From an uncultured Candidatus Melainabacteria bacterium (GTDB taxonomy: Bacteria; Cyanobacteriota; Vampirovibrionia; Gastranaerophilales; Gastranaerophilaceae), in the NCBI GenBank assembly GCA_934718135.1, contig CAKUZW010000007.1:37941-101940 (forward strand): DNA of 64,000 nucleotides. Direction: 5' to 3'. This document shows, piece after piece, positions 33,101-41,733 of this stretch. The first letter of the stretch is position 1. Each line of letters starts with the position of its first letter. The position numbers were made by a program, and so were the translations under genes. The notes under the pieces were generated by a model that worked only from the letters and a program-made list of their open reading frames with translations, searched no databases and was not told where the DNA came from.

Positions 33101-34012
33101 ATGAAGAAATTTTTTAAGGGAATAAGGAAAAAGGGACAAGGAAATAAGTTCTTTATAGAAGATATTAAACGTCATCCTGAGGGTGATAACCCGAAGGATC
33201 TAAGTACATCTGGAAGTAGATTCTTCGCTCTTCACGCTCGCATTAAACAGATACGTCTCACGCCTTTATCCTCTGTTTGCGTGGCTCAGAATGACGCTAA
33301 GGATAAAAACATAAAGACCTTAGAGCCTCAGTGCCCTATTTCCTTGTCCCTTAAAAAGGAACTTGCATTTACTTTAGCAGAAGTTTTAATCACCCTTGGC
33401 ATAATTGGGGTAGTAGCAGCTATTACAATTCCAATGTTAAGAAGTGCTTTTTATGAAAAACAAACGGTATCAAGGCTTTTGGAGACTCAATCTATTCTTT
33501 CTCAGGCAATAAAATCAGCAGAAGAAGAGTATGGAGAGGTTGGAGGTTGGGATATTACCGGACAAAATGAAGCGAGTGCTAAGGTTATTGCTGATAAAAT
33601 TAAACCTTTTCTAAAACTTGCTCTTGATTGTGGCGGGATGGATGCAGAAGGAAAATGTTTTTCTAGTTCTTATTATAAGTTTTTAAATGGAACCAATCAT
33701 TATGAATTATATGCTGTTTCACGTTCAAAATATAAACTTATGCTCCTTAATGGAACTTCGTTTGCTGTCCAACCATTATTCGGTAATCTTAATAATTTTC
33801 AAATCAATATTGACGTAAATGGTCCATCAAAACCCAATATAGTAGGGAAAGATTTATTTCTATTCCAATATAACGGTGAAACTCGCTCACTATATCCGAT
33901 GGGTGCACCAAGTTCAATATATCCTTATCAGACTAATTGCACGAAAAATAGTACCGGTTGGGGATGTGCTTATTATGTAACGCAATTCCAAAATATGAAA
34001 TATTTGCATTAA
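33101..34012 (+). CDS. Type IV pilin-like protein with a repeat element inside its leader
   Basis: 303 residues. The start MKKFFKG (GAAAGG before ATG 33101) is followed by about 80 residues translated from composite repeat element C, then LKKELAFTLAEVLITLGIIG, the pilin helix with the conserved Glu at +5, and a C-terminal domain with paired cysteines (CGGMDAEGKC; CTKNSTGWGC). The frame stays open right through the repeat. A normal prepilin leader is under about 30 residues, so this one is about 90. An in-frame TTG at about 33344 (giving a short MSLKKELAFTLAEV leader) could restore a normal leader. Ala, not Gly, precedes the Phe of the cleavage site. Probable pilus or pseudopilus subunit; the repeat may impair it. 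Confidence 0.75.
   Translation: MKKFFKGIRKKGQGNKFFIEDIKRHPEGDNPKDLSTSGSRFFALHARIKQIRLTPLSSVCVAQNDAKDKNIKTLEPQCPISLSLKKELAFTLAEVLITLGIIGVVAAITIPMLRSAFYEKQTVSRLLETQSILSQAIKSAEEEYGEVGGWDITGQNEASAKVIADKIKPFLKLALDCGGMDAEGKCFSSSYYKFLNGTNHYELYAVSRSKYKLMLLNGTSFAVQPLFGNLNNFQINIDVNGPSKPNIVGKDLFLFQYNGETRSLYPMGAPSSIYPYQTNCTKNSTGWGCAYYVTQFQNMKYLH
33116..33353. repeat. Composite repeat element C, inside a prepilin leader
   Basis: Left terminus 33117-33156 (AAAAAGGGACAAGGAAATAA then GTTCTTTA), right terminus 33333-33353 (CCCTATTTCCTTGTCCCTT). Inside: a GTCATCCTGAGGG...GAAGGATCT unit (33171-33202) and the 80-85-bp GTAGATTCTTCG...GGCTCAGAATGACG module (33218-33297) shared with elements A, D and E. This is the smallest clear copy, and its length keeps the host gene in frame. 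Confidence 0.82.
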
Positions 34013-34072
34013 GTGTTTTGATATCTACTTATATTGTGATACAATTACTATATTAAATAAGAGGAATTGTAT

Positions 34073-35401
34073 ATGAATAAAACTTTGGTCAAATATCCGT
34101 TTTTAACACGTGATGTTGAAATATATGAAAGAGACAACGGGCATAAAATTGTTTTGGCTCATAAAGAAGGTGAAATGGTTAATATTTCGTCTTGGGTTAA
34201 AACCGGTTCAATTAATGAAGATGACAACAACAATGGAATTTCGCATTTCTTGGAACATTTGATGTTCAAGGGTACTCATGCTCATAAAGTTGGTGAATTT
34301 GACCGTTTGCTTGAATCAAAAGGTGCAATTGTAAATGCTGCAACTTGGAAAGATTACACATTCTTCTATGTAACTTTACCGAAAGGAATTGGTAATAAGG
34401 ATTTTGATTTAGCCATTGATTTGCATTCTGATATGATGATGGATCCAGTTTTTCCTTCTGTTGAATTGGGGGCTACGTTTGATATAAATGACAATACAGT
34501 GACTGATAAAAGAGAACGCCACGTTGTTATTGAAGAAATCAGGATGAGAAAAGATCAACCATGGACAAAGGTTTATAATATTTGTAACAAGAATTTGTAC
34601 ACTTCTCATCCCTATAAAAGAGATGTAATCGGTACTCCTGAAATTATTTCTCGATTGACCAGAGAAGATATTGATAACTATTATAGAACATTCTATACTC
34701 CGAAAAATGTTACAACTATTGTGGTTGGAGATTTTGATCACGATGCAGTTTTAAAAACACTTTGTGAAAAGTTTACTTTCCCTGATAGGTTACAAGGCGA
34801 AAACAGGGTAAACAAAATTGATACACCTACTCAATCAACAAAATATATTGAGACAAAATCAAATGTTCAAACCGGATATATGATGTTTGGTTGGTTAGGA
34901 CCAAAAGCTGCCGAATTGAAACCGGGAATTTGTTTGGATTTAATCAGTATAATATTTGGTGACGGTTCAAGTTCTCGTTTGCAACAAAATTTGATAGAAA
35001 AGCTTCCGGAACAAATTTTCAATATGATAGGTTCTGAGCATTATCAGTTTAAAGACGGCAATAATTTCTTTATTCAAGCGAATTTTAAACCTGAATTTAA
35101 AGAAAAAGCACTTGAGCTTACAAAACAAGAATTGGCTAATCTTTTGAATAATAAGATAACAGAAGAAGAGTTGTCAAAGGCTAAAAAACGTATAAAATCT
35201 CGTTTTGCTTTCGCAGCAGAAACTGTTTCTGAAATTGGGGAAACAATCGGTTATTATATGACTGTTTGCGAAAATTTAAAACTTATCGAAGATTATTTGA
35301 CTGATTTAGATAGTATTACGGTAGTTGATTTGGAAAATACAATAAAGGAATATTTATCTTTAGATAATGCCGTTATTTCTGTTTTGATTCCTGAGGAATA
35401 A
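34073..35401 (+). CDS. M16-family (insulinase/mitochondrial processing peptidase-like) zinc peptidase
   Basis: 442 residues. The inverted zinc motif HFLEHLMFKGT (HxxEH) near residue 63 and the downstream third ligand Glu in VIEEIRMRKDQPW define an active M16B peptidase. Family landmarks HPYKRDVIGTPE, YYRTFYTPKNVTTIVVGDF, FGDGSSSRLQQNL and GYYMT are present. The protein is one complete M16B unit, which usually pairs with another subunit; no partner gene lies beside it. ATG 34073 has GAGGAA eight bases before it; an upstream in-frame TTG at 34067 is less likely. Followed four bases later by the uracil-DNA glycosylase gene. Confidence 0.92.
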   Translation: MNKTLVKYPFLTRDVEIYERDNGHKIVLAHKEGEMVNISSWVKTGSINEDDNNNGISHFLEHLMFKGTHAHKVGEFDRLLESKGAIVNAATWKDYTFFYVTLPKGIGNKDFDLAIDLHSDMMMDPVFPSVELGATFDINDNTVTDKRERHVVIEEIRMRKDQPWTKVYNICNKNLYTSHPYKRDVIGTPEIISRLTREDIDNYYRTFYTPKNVTTIVVGDFDHDAVLKTLCEKFTFPDRLQGENRVNKIDTPTQSTKYIETKSNVQTGYMMFGWLGPKAAELKPGICLDLISIIFGDGSSSRLQQNLIEKLPEQIFNMIGSEHYQFKDGNNFFIQANFKPEFKEKALELTKQELANLLNNKITEEELSKAKKRIKSRFAFAAETVSEIGETIGYYMTVCENLKLIEDYLTDLDSITVVDLENTIKEYLSLDNAVISVLIPEE

Positions 35402-35404
35402 TTT

Positions 35405-35995
35405 ATGTCAACAGAATTTGATGAACAATTGAATTTAGTTAGAGAAAAATGTTTGCACTGTGAAAAATGCTCTCTTTGCAAAACTCGTACTAAATCAGTG
35501 TTTTCTGCAGGTGTTCCAAATTCTAAATTGATGCTAATCGGCGAAGCTCCCGGGTATTATGAAGATCAGAAAGGTGAACCTTTTGTCGGAAAAGCAGGGC
35601 AACTATTGGATAAAATCTTGGGTTGTGTCGGATTTTCTCGTAATCGTGACATTTATATTTGTAATACTCTAAAATGTCGTCCGCCTGAAAATCGTGACCC
35701 GTTACCGGAAGAAAAGGCTGCATGTCGTGAGTATTTGGATGCTCAAGTTGAAATTTTAAAACCGAGAATTATTTTGCTTTGTGGTAGGGTTGCTGTTAAT
35801 TCTTTTATTGACACAAAACTTGGGATTACAAAACTTCGCGGAAAGTGGTTTGAAGGACCAAATTTTTCAAAAATGATGCCTATTTTTCACCCGTCATATT
35901 TACTTCGTAATGATTCCAAAGCAAAAGGTTCTCCAAAATGGCTCATGTGGCAGGATATTAAAGAAGTTCGCCGAGTTTATGACCAAATGAACTAG
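35405..35995 (+). CDS. Type-4 (Fe-S) uracil-DNA glycosylase
   Basis: 196 residues. Cluster cysteines CLHCEKCSLCKTRTKSVF near the N-terminus, GEAPGYYEDQKGEPFVGKAG (uracil-binding motif A of family 4), ICNTLKCRPPENRDPLPEE and the C-terminal HPSYLLRND motif are diagnostic. It removes uracil from DNA as the first step of base excision repair. Start follows the M16 peptidase by three bases, so the two are one operon. Confidence 0.93.
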   Translation: MSTEFDEQLNLVREKCLHCEKCSLCKTRTKSVFSAGVPNSKLMLIGEAPGYYEDQKGEPFVGKAGQLLDKILGCVGFSRNRDIYICNTLKCRPPENRDPLPEEKAACREYLDAQVEILKPRIILLCGRVAVNSFIDTKLGITKLRGKWFEGPNFSKMMPIFHPSYLLRNDSKAKGSPKWLMWQDIKEVRRVYDQMN

Positions 35996-36057
35996 CAAAA
36001 ATTTTATTTCACCGTTTTATAAATAAATATAACTGCAAAATCTTAAAGGTTCTACTT

Positions 36058-36492
36058 ATGAAAATTAATTTATATAATTTGAATTTCAATTACTATAGAA
36101 CACCTAATAGACCGTCTTTTCGCTCAATTGATAGTGATTCTCCCAGTGATGATGTTGATAAAATAAGAAATAAGCGAAATCATCTGGAAGAGTCTTTGTC
36201 TAAAAATGAAGATGCTCAAAATTCAGTAGAAGATAAGATTTCCAGTCTTGAATCTGATATATCAACTCAATCATCAAATATAAATTCTGAAAAATCATCA
36301 ATAGCGACAGACTCAAATAAAATTGATAGTATTACACGTGATAGATCCAATTGGGAGCATAAACTAGAAAATTCTCAGGACAAATTGCAATCTGATAGAG
36401 AAAAGTTAGAACGTTTGCAATCTCGCATGTCACAACTTCATTCTCAGTATCAAAAAATTTCATCCGATATTTCTGAGTTAAATGAGGTTTAG
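36058..36492 (+). CDS. Coiled-coil hypothetical protein with N-terminal SFRS tag
   Basis: 144 residues. N-terminal 22 residues MKINLYNLNFNYYRTPNRPS carry an aromatic-rich tag ending SFRS, then Ser/Asp-rich sequence and a long heptad coiled coil from about residue 38 to the end (KIRNKRNHLEESL, DKLQSDREKLERLQSRM). No signal peptide or membrane segment; family unknown. The tag resembles those of the genes at 22605 and 40672. Repeat element E begins about 25 bases after its stop. Confidence 0.6.
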   Translation: MKINLYNLNFNYYRTPNRPSFRSIDSDSPSDDVDKIRNKRNHLEESLSKNEDAQNSVEDKISSLESDISTQSSNINSEKSSIATDSNKIDSITRDRSNWEHKLENSQDKLQSDREKLERLQSRMSQLHSQYQKISSDISELNEV

Positions 36493-36517
36493 TTTTTTGT
36501 CGGTTTTGCTAAGCTAT

Positions 36518-36867
36518 GGAAAAGGATATAGAGAAAAGTTCGTTGCGTCATCCTGAGGCTTTAGCCGAAGGATCTTTTTGAAGTCAATAAGTCTATAAGT
36601 TGATAAGTCCTTTACACCTCTCTTTACCCTCTCGCTTTGTACAGTTCGGAATGACATGTATAATATATTTTGTAAAGAACTTATTCTCTTAATTCAAATC
36701 AACATTGATAGATTCTGAATAGCAAGAAAATTTTGTGCTCACACTTCGCACAAATTTTCTAAGCTTTCAGAATGACAGTCCTTTTATAGGGTTCGGGGGC
36801 TTTTCACGCTTGCATTAAACGGTTTACGCCTTACATCCTCTGTTTGCACCCCCTTAGTATGACGGAT
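36518..36867. repeat. Degenerate composite repeat element E
   Basis: Fills the 440-base gap between the coiled-coil gene and nifJ. The left terminus is a decayed GGAAAAGGATATAGAGAAAAG + TTCGTTGCG; a right-terminus-like GTAAAGAACTTATTCTCTTA occurs at 36670-36690. Between and after are shared modules: CATCCTGAGGCTTTAGCC...GAAGGATC (36559-36580), the ATTGATAGATTCTGAAT...CAGAATGAC unit (36705-36777), a GGGTTCGGGGGC fragment (36784) and a truncated TCACGCTTGCATTAAACGG unit (36800-36842). No gene. Confidence 0.7.
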
Positions 36868-36879
36868 GTATTAAAAAAA

Positions 36880-36905
36880 AGAGGCATTCAGAAATGAATA
36901 CCTCT
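36880..36905 (-). terminator. Intrinsic terminator of nifJ
   Basis: On the minus strand AGAGGTATTCA-TTTC-TGAATGCCTCT followed by a T run, 27 bases after the nifJ stop. Confidence 0.88.
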
Positions 36906-36932
36906 TTTCAAGCGTTTTATCTAAAGTATTAA

Positions 36933-39900
36933 CTACTTCATCAATTCGCCAACTGCTTTGTAAACGTTCATACGTTTTGCAGCATCGCTTTCAGCTTGTT
37001 GATATAGAGCTTCAGCATGTTCAGGGTTAGTCTTCATAAGTGATTTATAACGACCTTCTGATCTGATGAAGTCTTGGTAGCTTCCTTTTGGATCTTTAGC
37101 ATCCCAAGTGAACGGTTGTTCAGGGTTAGCAGGGTTGTATCTGTATAATGGGAAGTATCCTGCTTCTACTGCACGTTTTTGTTCAGTTTGAGTTTTGCTC
37201 ATGTCGATACCGTGTGCGATACATGGAGCATATGCGAAGATGATTGATGGTCCGTTGTAAGCTTCAGCTTCTTGGAATGCTTTTAGAGTTTGAGCTCTAT
37301 CTGCACCTAAAGCTACTGATGCTACATATACATAACCATAAGACATGCTCATCAAGCCCATGTTTTTCTTGTATGTTTGTTTACCGCCTGTAGCGAATTT
37401 AGCAACTGCACCTGTTGGAGTTGATTTAGAAGCTTGACCACCAGTATTTGAGTAAACTTCTGTATCAAGAACAAGAACGTTAACGTTTTTGTTTTGAGCA
37501 AGAACGTGGTCAATACCGCCGTAACCGATATCGTTAGCCCATCCGTCACCACCGATAATCCATACAGATTTATCTGTGAAGTAATCTTCAAGTTCTTTAA
37601 CTTTAGCTAAGTCTGTGCAATCACATTCAGCAGCGTATTTGTTAATGATAGCTTTAGCAGCTTCTTGATCTTTAACAGCTTCTTCAGTTTTTGAATCATC
37701 CCAGTGAGATAATGCTTTTTCTAAAGCTGCTTTCAAATCAGCAGGAGCTTTTTCGCTAGCCATAACTTTTTCTGCATATGATTTCAATGTTGCTCTGTTT
37801 TGGTCAACAGCCAATCTCATACCATAACCAAATTCAGCGTTGTCTTCAAACAATGAGTTAGCCCATGCCGGACCTCTGCCGTCTTTGTTAGTTGTGTATG
37901 GGATTGTTGGGAATGTACCGGAGTAAATTGAAGAACAACCTGTTGCGTTAGCTACAATTGCGTTTTCACCGAACAATTGAGAAACTAATTTAACATAAGG
38001 TGTTTCACCACAACCTGCACAAGCACCTGAGAATTCGAATAATGGTTTTCTCAACATAGCACCTTTAATTGTTTTAGTTGTGTTTTTACCCATAACGTTA
38101 TCAGGTAATGAATCGAAGAATTTTTCATTTTCTAATTCACAAGCTTCAACTTCTTTTTCAATTGAAGACCAAGTTAAAGCTTTTTTACCTTCAACTTTAG
38201 ACATTGGACATTGGTCTAAACATACACCACAACCTGTACAATCTTCGCAGTAAACTTGAACTTTGAATTGTTCACCATTCAAGTTTGGTTTAGCATCAAC
38301 AGTGTTGAATGATTTTGGAGCATCTTTCAAGCTGTCTTTTTCTGCTAATTTAGTTCTGATTGCAGCGTGTGGACAAGCTGATGCACAAATACCACATTGG
38401 ATACAGTGTTCAGAATTCCAGTGAGGAACACGAGGTGCAATACCACGTTTTTCTAAGCAAGCTGTACCTGTTGGGACAACACCGTCAATACTCATTGCTG
38501 AAACTGGGATGTCATCACCTTTCAATTTCATTGATGGTTCAATGATTTTCTTAGCGAAATCGCTAGCATTTTCAGGAATGAATTGAGCATCGTCAACACA
38601 TCCAACACCATCTAATGTAGCCGGTACCGGAACTTCTTCAGTTGCGTTGATAGCTGCATCAATCAATGCTAAGTTCATATTAACAACATCGTCACCTTTT
38701 TTCTTGAATGTCTTAGTTGTCATAGCTCTCATACCTTCATAAGCTTGTTCAAATGGAATGATTCCAGAAACTTTGAAGTATGCAACCATCATAACTGTGT
38801 TAGCACCTTTACCTCTTAAGCCAGGTTGTTGTTTGATTAGAGATTCAGCATCTACGTTGTAGAATTTGATTTTCTTATCAATAATAGTTTTTTGCATATC
38901 TCTAGTTAAGTGAGCAAAAGCTTCTTCTTTAGAGTATGGGCTGTTTAGTAAGAATGTTCCGCCTTCTTTGATACCTTTTAATAGGTCATATCTTCCGATA
39001 TAAGAGTGAGCTGAACATGATACGAAATCAGGTGCTGTGATTAAGTAAGTTGATTTGATTTGTTTGTCACCAAATCTCAAGTGAGAAACTGTAACACCAA
39101 ATGATTTTTTAGAGTCATAAGCAAAGTATGCTTGAGCATCTTTGTTTGTATATTGACCAATAATTTTGATTGAGTTTTTGTTAGCACCAACTGTACCGTC
39201 TGAACCCAAGCCCCAGAACATACAGTTTGTAGTTCCAGCAGGTTCTGTAACGATGTGATCCTCAACTTTGATTGATTTGTGAGTTACATCATCATCAATA
39301 CCAACTGTAAATCCGTGGAATCCGTTGTTTTCAGCATGTTTGTAAATAGCAAGAACCATTGAAGGTGTGAATTCTTTTGAAGACAAACCATAACGTCCGC
39401 CGATTACTCTGATGTCTTTGTTTTCAATAGCTGCAACAACATCCAAGTATAAAGGTTCACCGATTGAACCAGGTTCTTTAGTTCTATCCAAAACTGTGAT
39501 ACGTTTAACTGATTTTGGAAGAGCTTCGTTAAATCTCTTAACGTCGAATGGTCTGTACAATCTAACTTTAACCAAACCATATTTAGTACCACGATTAGCG
39601 TTCAAGTATTCGATTGTTTCTTCGATTGTTTCACAACCTGAACCGATAGCTACGATAACGTCAGTTGCATCCGGAGCACCAACATAATCGAATGGATGAT
39701 ATTGTCTTCCAGTAACTTTAGCAACTTTATCCATGTATTCTTGAACGATATCAGGAACAGCATCATAGTATTTGTTAACTGTTTCACGACCTTGGAAGTA
39801 TACGTCAGAGTTTTGAGCACCAACTTTACATTTTGGAGCTTCAGGACGTAATGCTCTTTGTCTAAATTCTTCAATATATTTTGGTTCAACTAATTTAGCG

Positions 39901-40472
39901 ATATCTTCGTAAGAAATTTCTTCAATTTTGTGAATTTCGTGAGAAGTTCTAAATCCATCAAAGAATTGTAAGAATGGAACTTTAGCTTTGTAAGTTGCTA
40001 AGTGTGCAACTAAAGCCAAATCCATTTCTTCTTGAACAGAGTTAGCTGCTAACATAGCATAACCTGTGTTACGGCAACCCATAACGTCTGTGTGATCACC
40101 GAAAATTGCTAATGATTGAGCTGCAAGAGCACGAGCTGCAACGTGAATTACGTGTGGAAGCATTTCACCTGCTACTTTGTGCATTACAGGAATCATCAAA
40201 AGTAAACCTTGAGAAGCTGTGTAAGTTGAAGTTAATGAACCTGCAGCCAAAGAACCATGAACAGCACCTGCTGCACCTGCTTCTGATTGCATTTCGGCTA
40301 CTCTAACTTCTTCGCCCCAGATGTTTTTTTTGTGTTGTGATGCCCATTCATCAACCCATTCTCCCATTGTTGAAGAAGGTGTGATTGGGTAAATAGCTGA
40401 TACTTCACTTAACGCATACGCAATATGTGCGGCAGCGTAGTTACCATCAACTGTTATTGTTTTTCCTGGCAT
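36933..40472 (-). CDS. nifJ: Pyruvate:ferredoxin (flavodoxin) oxidoreductase
   Basis: 1179-residue single-chain PFOR, the standard length. It oxidises pyruvate to acetyl-CoA and CO2, reducing ferredoxin or flavodoxin. Domain order: I (AYALSEVSAIYPITPSSTMG), pyrimidine-binding and CoA regions, III (gamma-like), a two-cluster ferredoxin domain at about residues 680-760 (HCIQCGICASACPHAAIR; CEDCTGCGVCLDQCPMSKV), and the TPP domain (CAGCGETPYVKL, GGDGWANDIGYGG, DTEVYSNTGGQASKSTPTG). GGAGGGT lies before the ATG. With PPDK, LDH and Rex this points to ferredoxin-based anaerobic pyruvate metabolism. Oxygen-labile in known homologues. Confidence 0.97.
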   Translation of the reverse strand: MPGKTITVDGNYAAAHIAYALSEVSAIYPITPSSTMGEWVDEWASQHKKNIWGEEVRVAEMQSEAGAAGAVHGSLAAGSLTSTYTASQGLLLMIPVMHKVAGEMLPHVIHVAARALAAQSLAIFGDHTDVMGCRNTGYAMLAANSVQEEMDLALVAHLATYKAKVPFLQFFDGFRTSHEIHKIEEISYEDIAKLVEPKYIEEFRQRALRPEAPKCKVGAQNSDVYFQGRETVNKYYDAVPDIVQEYMDKVAKVTGRQYHPFDYVGAPDATDVIVAIGSGCETIEETIEYLNANRGTKYGLVKVRLYRPFDVKRFNEALPKSVKRITVLDRTKEPGSIGEPLYLDVVAAIENKDIRVIGGRYGLSSKEFTPSMVLAIYKHAENNGFHGFTVGIDDDVTHKSIKVEDHIVTEPAGTTNCMFWGLGSDGTVGANKNSIKIIGQYTNKDAQAYFAYDSKKSFGVTVSHLRFGDKQIKSTYLITAPDFVSCSAHSYIGRYDLLKGIKEGGTFLLNSPYSKEEAFAHLTRDMQKTIIDKKIKFYNVDAESLIKQQPGLRGKGANTVMMVAYFKVSGIIPFEQAYEGMRAMTTKTFKKKGDDVVNMNLALIDAAINATEEVPVPATLDGVGCVDDAQFIPENASDFAKKIIEPSMKLKGDDIPVSAMSIDGVVPTGTACLEKRGIAPRVPHWNSEHCIQCGICASACPHAAIRTKLAEKDSLKDAPKSFNTVDAKPNLNGEQFKVQVYCEDCTGCGVCLDQCPMSKVEGKKALTWSSIEKEVEACELENEKFFDSLPDNVMGKNTTKTIKGAMLRKPLFEFSGACAGCGETPYVKLVSQLFGENAIVANATGCSSIYSGTFPTIPYTTNKDGRGPAWANSLFEDNAEFGYGMRLAVDQNRATLKSYAEKVMASEKAPADLKAALEKALSHWDDSKTEEAVKDQEAAKAIINKYAAECDCTDLAKVKELEDYFTDKSVWIIGGDGWANDIGYGGIDHVLAQNKNVNVLVLDTEVYSNTGGQASKSTPTGAVAKFATGGKQTYKKNMGLMSMSYGYVYVASVALGADRAQTLKAFQEAEAYNGPSIIFAYAPCIAHGIDMSKTQTEQKRAVEAGYFPLYRYNPANPEQPFTWDAKDPKGSYQDFIRSEGRYKSLMKTNPEHAEALYQQAESDAAKRMNVYKAVGELMK

Positions 40473-40671
40473 AATTAGTAACCCTCCTTATTTATGCACT
40501 ATTACTTAATTATAACTGTACGCTTTTCATGATAATACAAACATAAACTTTGACCTAATTTTAGTTTTTTTAATTTGTAAATTTATGTTAAGATTTGGAT
40601 TATTTTTCCCATTAATTGTAAATAATTATTGTTCACATACATTATACATTTTGGAAAGGATTTACCCCACT

Positions 40672-41733
40672 ATGAATATTTTATCAATTCAATCTTTGAG
40701 TTTTAAGAATAACTATGTAAATACTCAAAACAATGTAAATAGAAATTCAAATTATGCAACTAATAATATTACAGCTCCTAAGTTGAGACCACTTGCTCAA
40801 GATACTGTATCTTTTGGGTCAGGTGCTAAAGAATTAGGGCAAAGAACAAAAGAAATTTCTTACGGTTTAGGTAAAGAAATTTATGCAGAATTAAATCCTA
40901 TGGTAAGACCTTTTGTTAATTTGTTGAAGAAAAATTTAAAGAATTTAATAGCAACAGAAGCTCATCCTGAAAATCCGATTGCAACAATCAGTGGTCGAGC
41001 TAAAAGTCCTTTGTCTATGATTGAAAAAGGTTTATCAAGAAACTTGATGACTAAAGATCAAATTAAACAAATGGGCGATGCTCTTGGTTTTAGAATTTCT
41101 TTGAGAAGTTCTTCTCAAAAAGATTTTGATAACGTATTCAAAGGCTTAGGACAAATGGTTAAATCCGGTTTGTTTGAAGTTTTGGAAATGGAAAACTATC
41201 GTTTAACTCGTAAACAAAGTTATGTATCATCTAAGACATTAGATAAATTTGAACAAATTTGTCAATCAAAAGGTCAATTCCCTTCTCGTACAGGTAAAGC
41301 AATTCCAAACGGTTATACCGCATTCCATTTGACTATCAAACTTCCGAACGGTCAAATCGCAGAACTACAAATCATGGGTAAAGATTTGGAAAGAGTTAAA
41401 GATTTGGAAGATTTTTATTACAAGTTGAGATGTAAGAAAGAATTTTCTCCTCAATATAAACCAATATATGATATGATGAGTTCCAAAATGTCAACATTGG
41501 ATGATTTCCAAAAAGAAACATTAAAGAGATATATCAAAGACTCTTATCAACATGCTCTAGAATTGCCGGCTAGATCTTCAAAACATAAGTTTAATGCGAA
41601 AAATGACTTCTTGCCTATTCCATATTCCTTACCTGAAGAATTAGGTTTTGCTAATCTTCAAAAAATGAAAGAAGCTTGTGATGCTGCAGCTAAAAGAGCT
41701 TCTGCTGGTAATAAAGCTACAAGACAGAAATAA
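40672..41733 (+). CDS. RelA/SpoT-like nucleotidyltransferase-domain protein with SFGSG tag
   Basis: 353 residues from ATG 40672 (GGAAAGGA upstream). Residues 1-55 are an Asn-rich tail with two short tags, LSFKNN and VSFGSG. From about residue 105 the sequence follows the (p)ppGpp synthetase pattern: GRAKSPLSMIEKGL (Arg109, Lys111, Lys119), GDALGFRISL (Asp136, metal-binding position), NGYTAFHLTIKLPNG (Tyr215, His219) and AELQIMG (Glu231, catalytic position). The Arg that usually follows Gly-Tyr in GYR-x-x-H is Thr here. No HD hydrolase, TGS or ACT domain is present, so it is neither a full RelA nor SpoT. Product could be an alarmone or another pyrophosphoryl transfer; assignment is motif-based inference. 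It overlaps the convergent methyltransferase by 17 bases. Confidence 0.6.
   Translation: MNILSIQSLSFKNNYVNTQNNVNRNSNYATNNITAPKLRPLAQDTVSFGSGAKELGQRTKEISYGLGKEIYAELNPMVRPFVNLLKKNLKNLIATEAHPENPIATISGRAKSPLSMIEKGLSRNLMTKDQIKQMGDALGFRISLRSSSQKDFDNVFKGLGQMVKSGLFEVLEMENYRLTRKQSYVSSKTLDKFEQICQSKGQFPSRTGKAIPNGYTAFHLTIKLPNGQIAELQIMGKDLERVKDLEDFYYKLRCKKEFSPQYKPIYDMMSSKMSTLDDFQKETLKRYIKDSYQHALELPARSSKHKFNAKNDFLPIPYSLPEELGFANLQKMKEACDAAAKRASAGNKATRQK

Noticed and set aside
37352..40306. Open frames of 60-90 codons in both strands across nifJ
   Set aside because: Out-of-frame shadows of nifJ, whose own frame is fully supported.
40473..40671. Rex operator upstream of nifJ (and upstream of ldh at 909-998)
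   Set aside because: No TTGTGAA...TTCACAA or TTGTTAA...TTAACAA-like palindrome found by eye.
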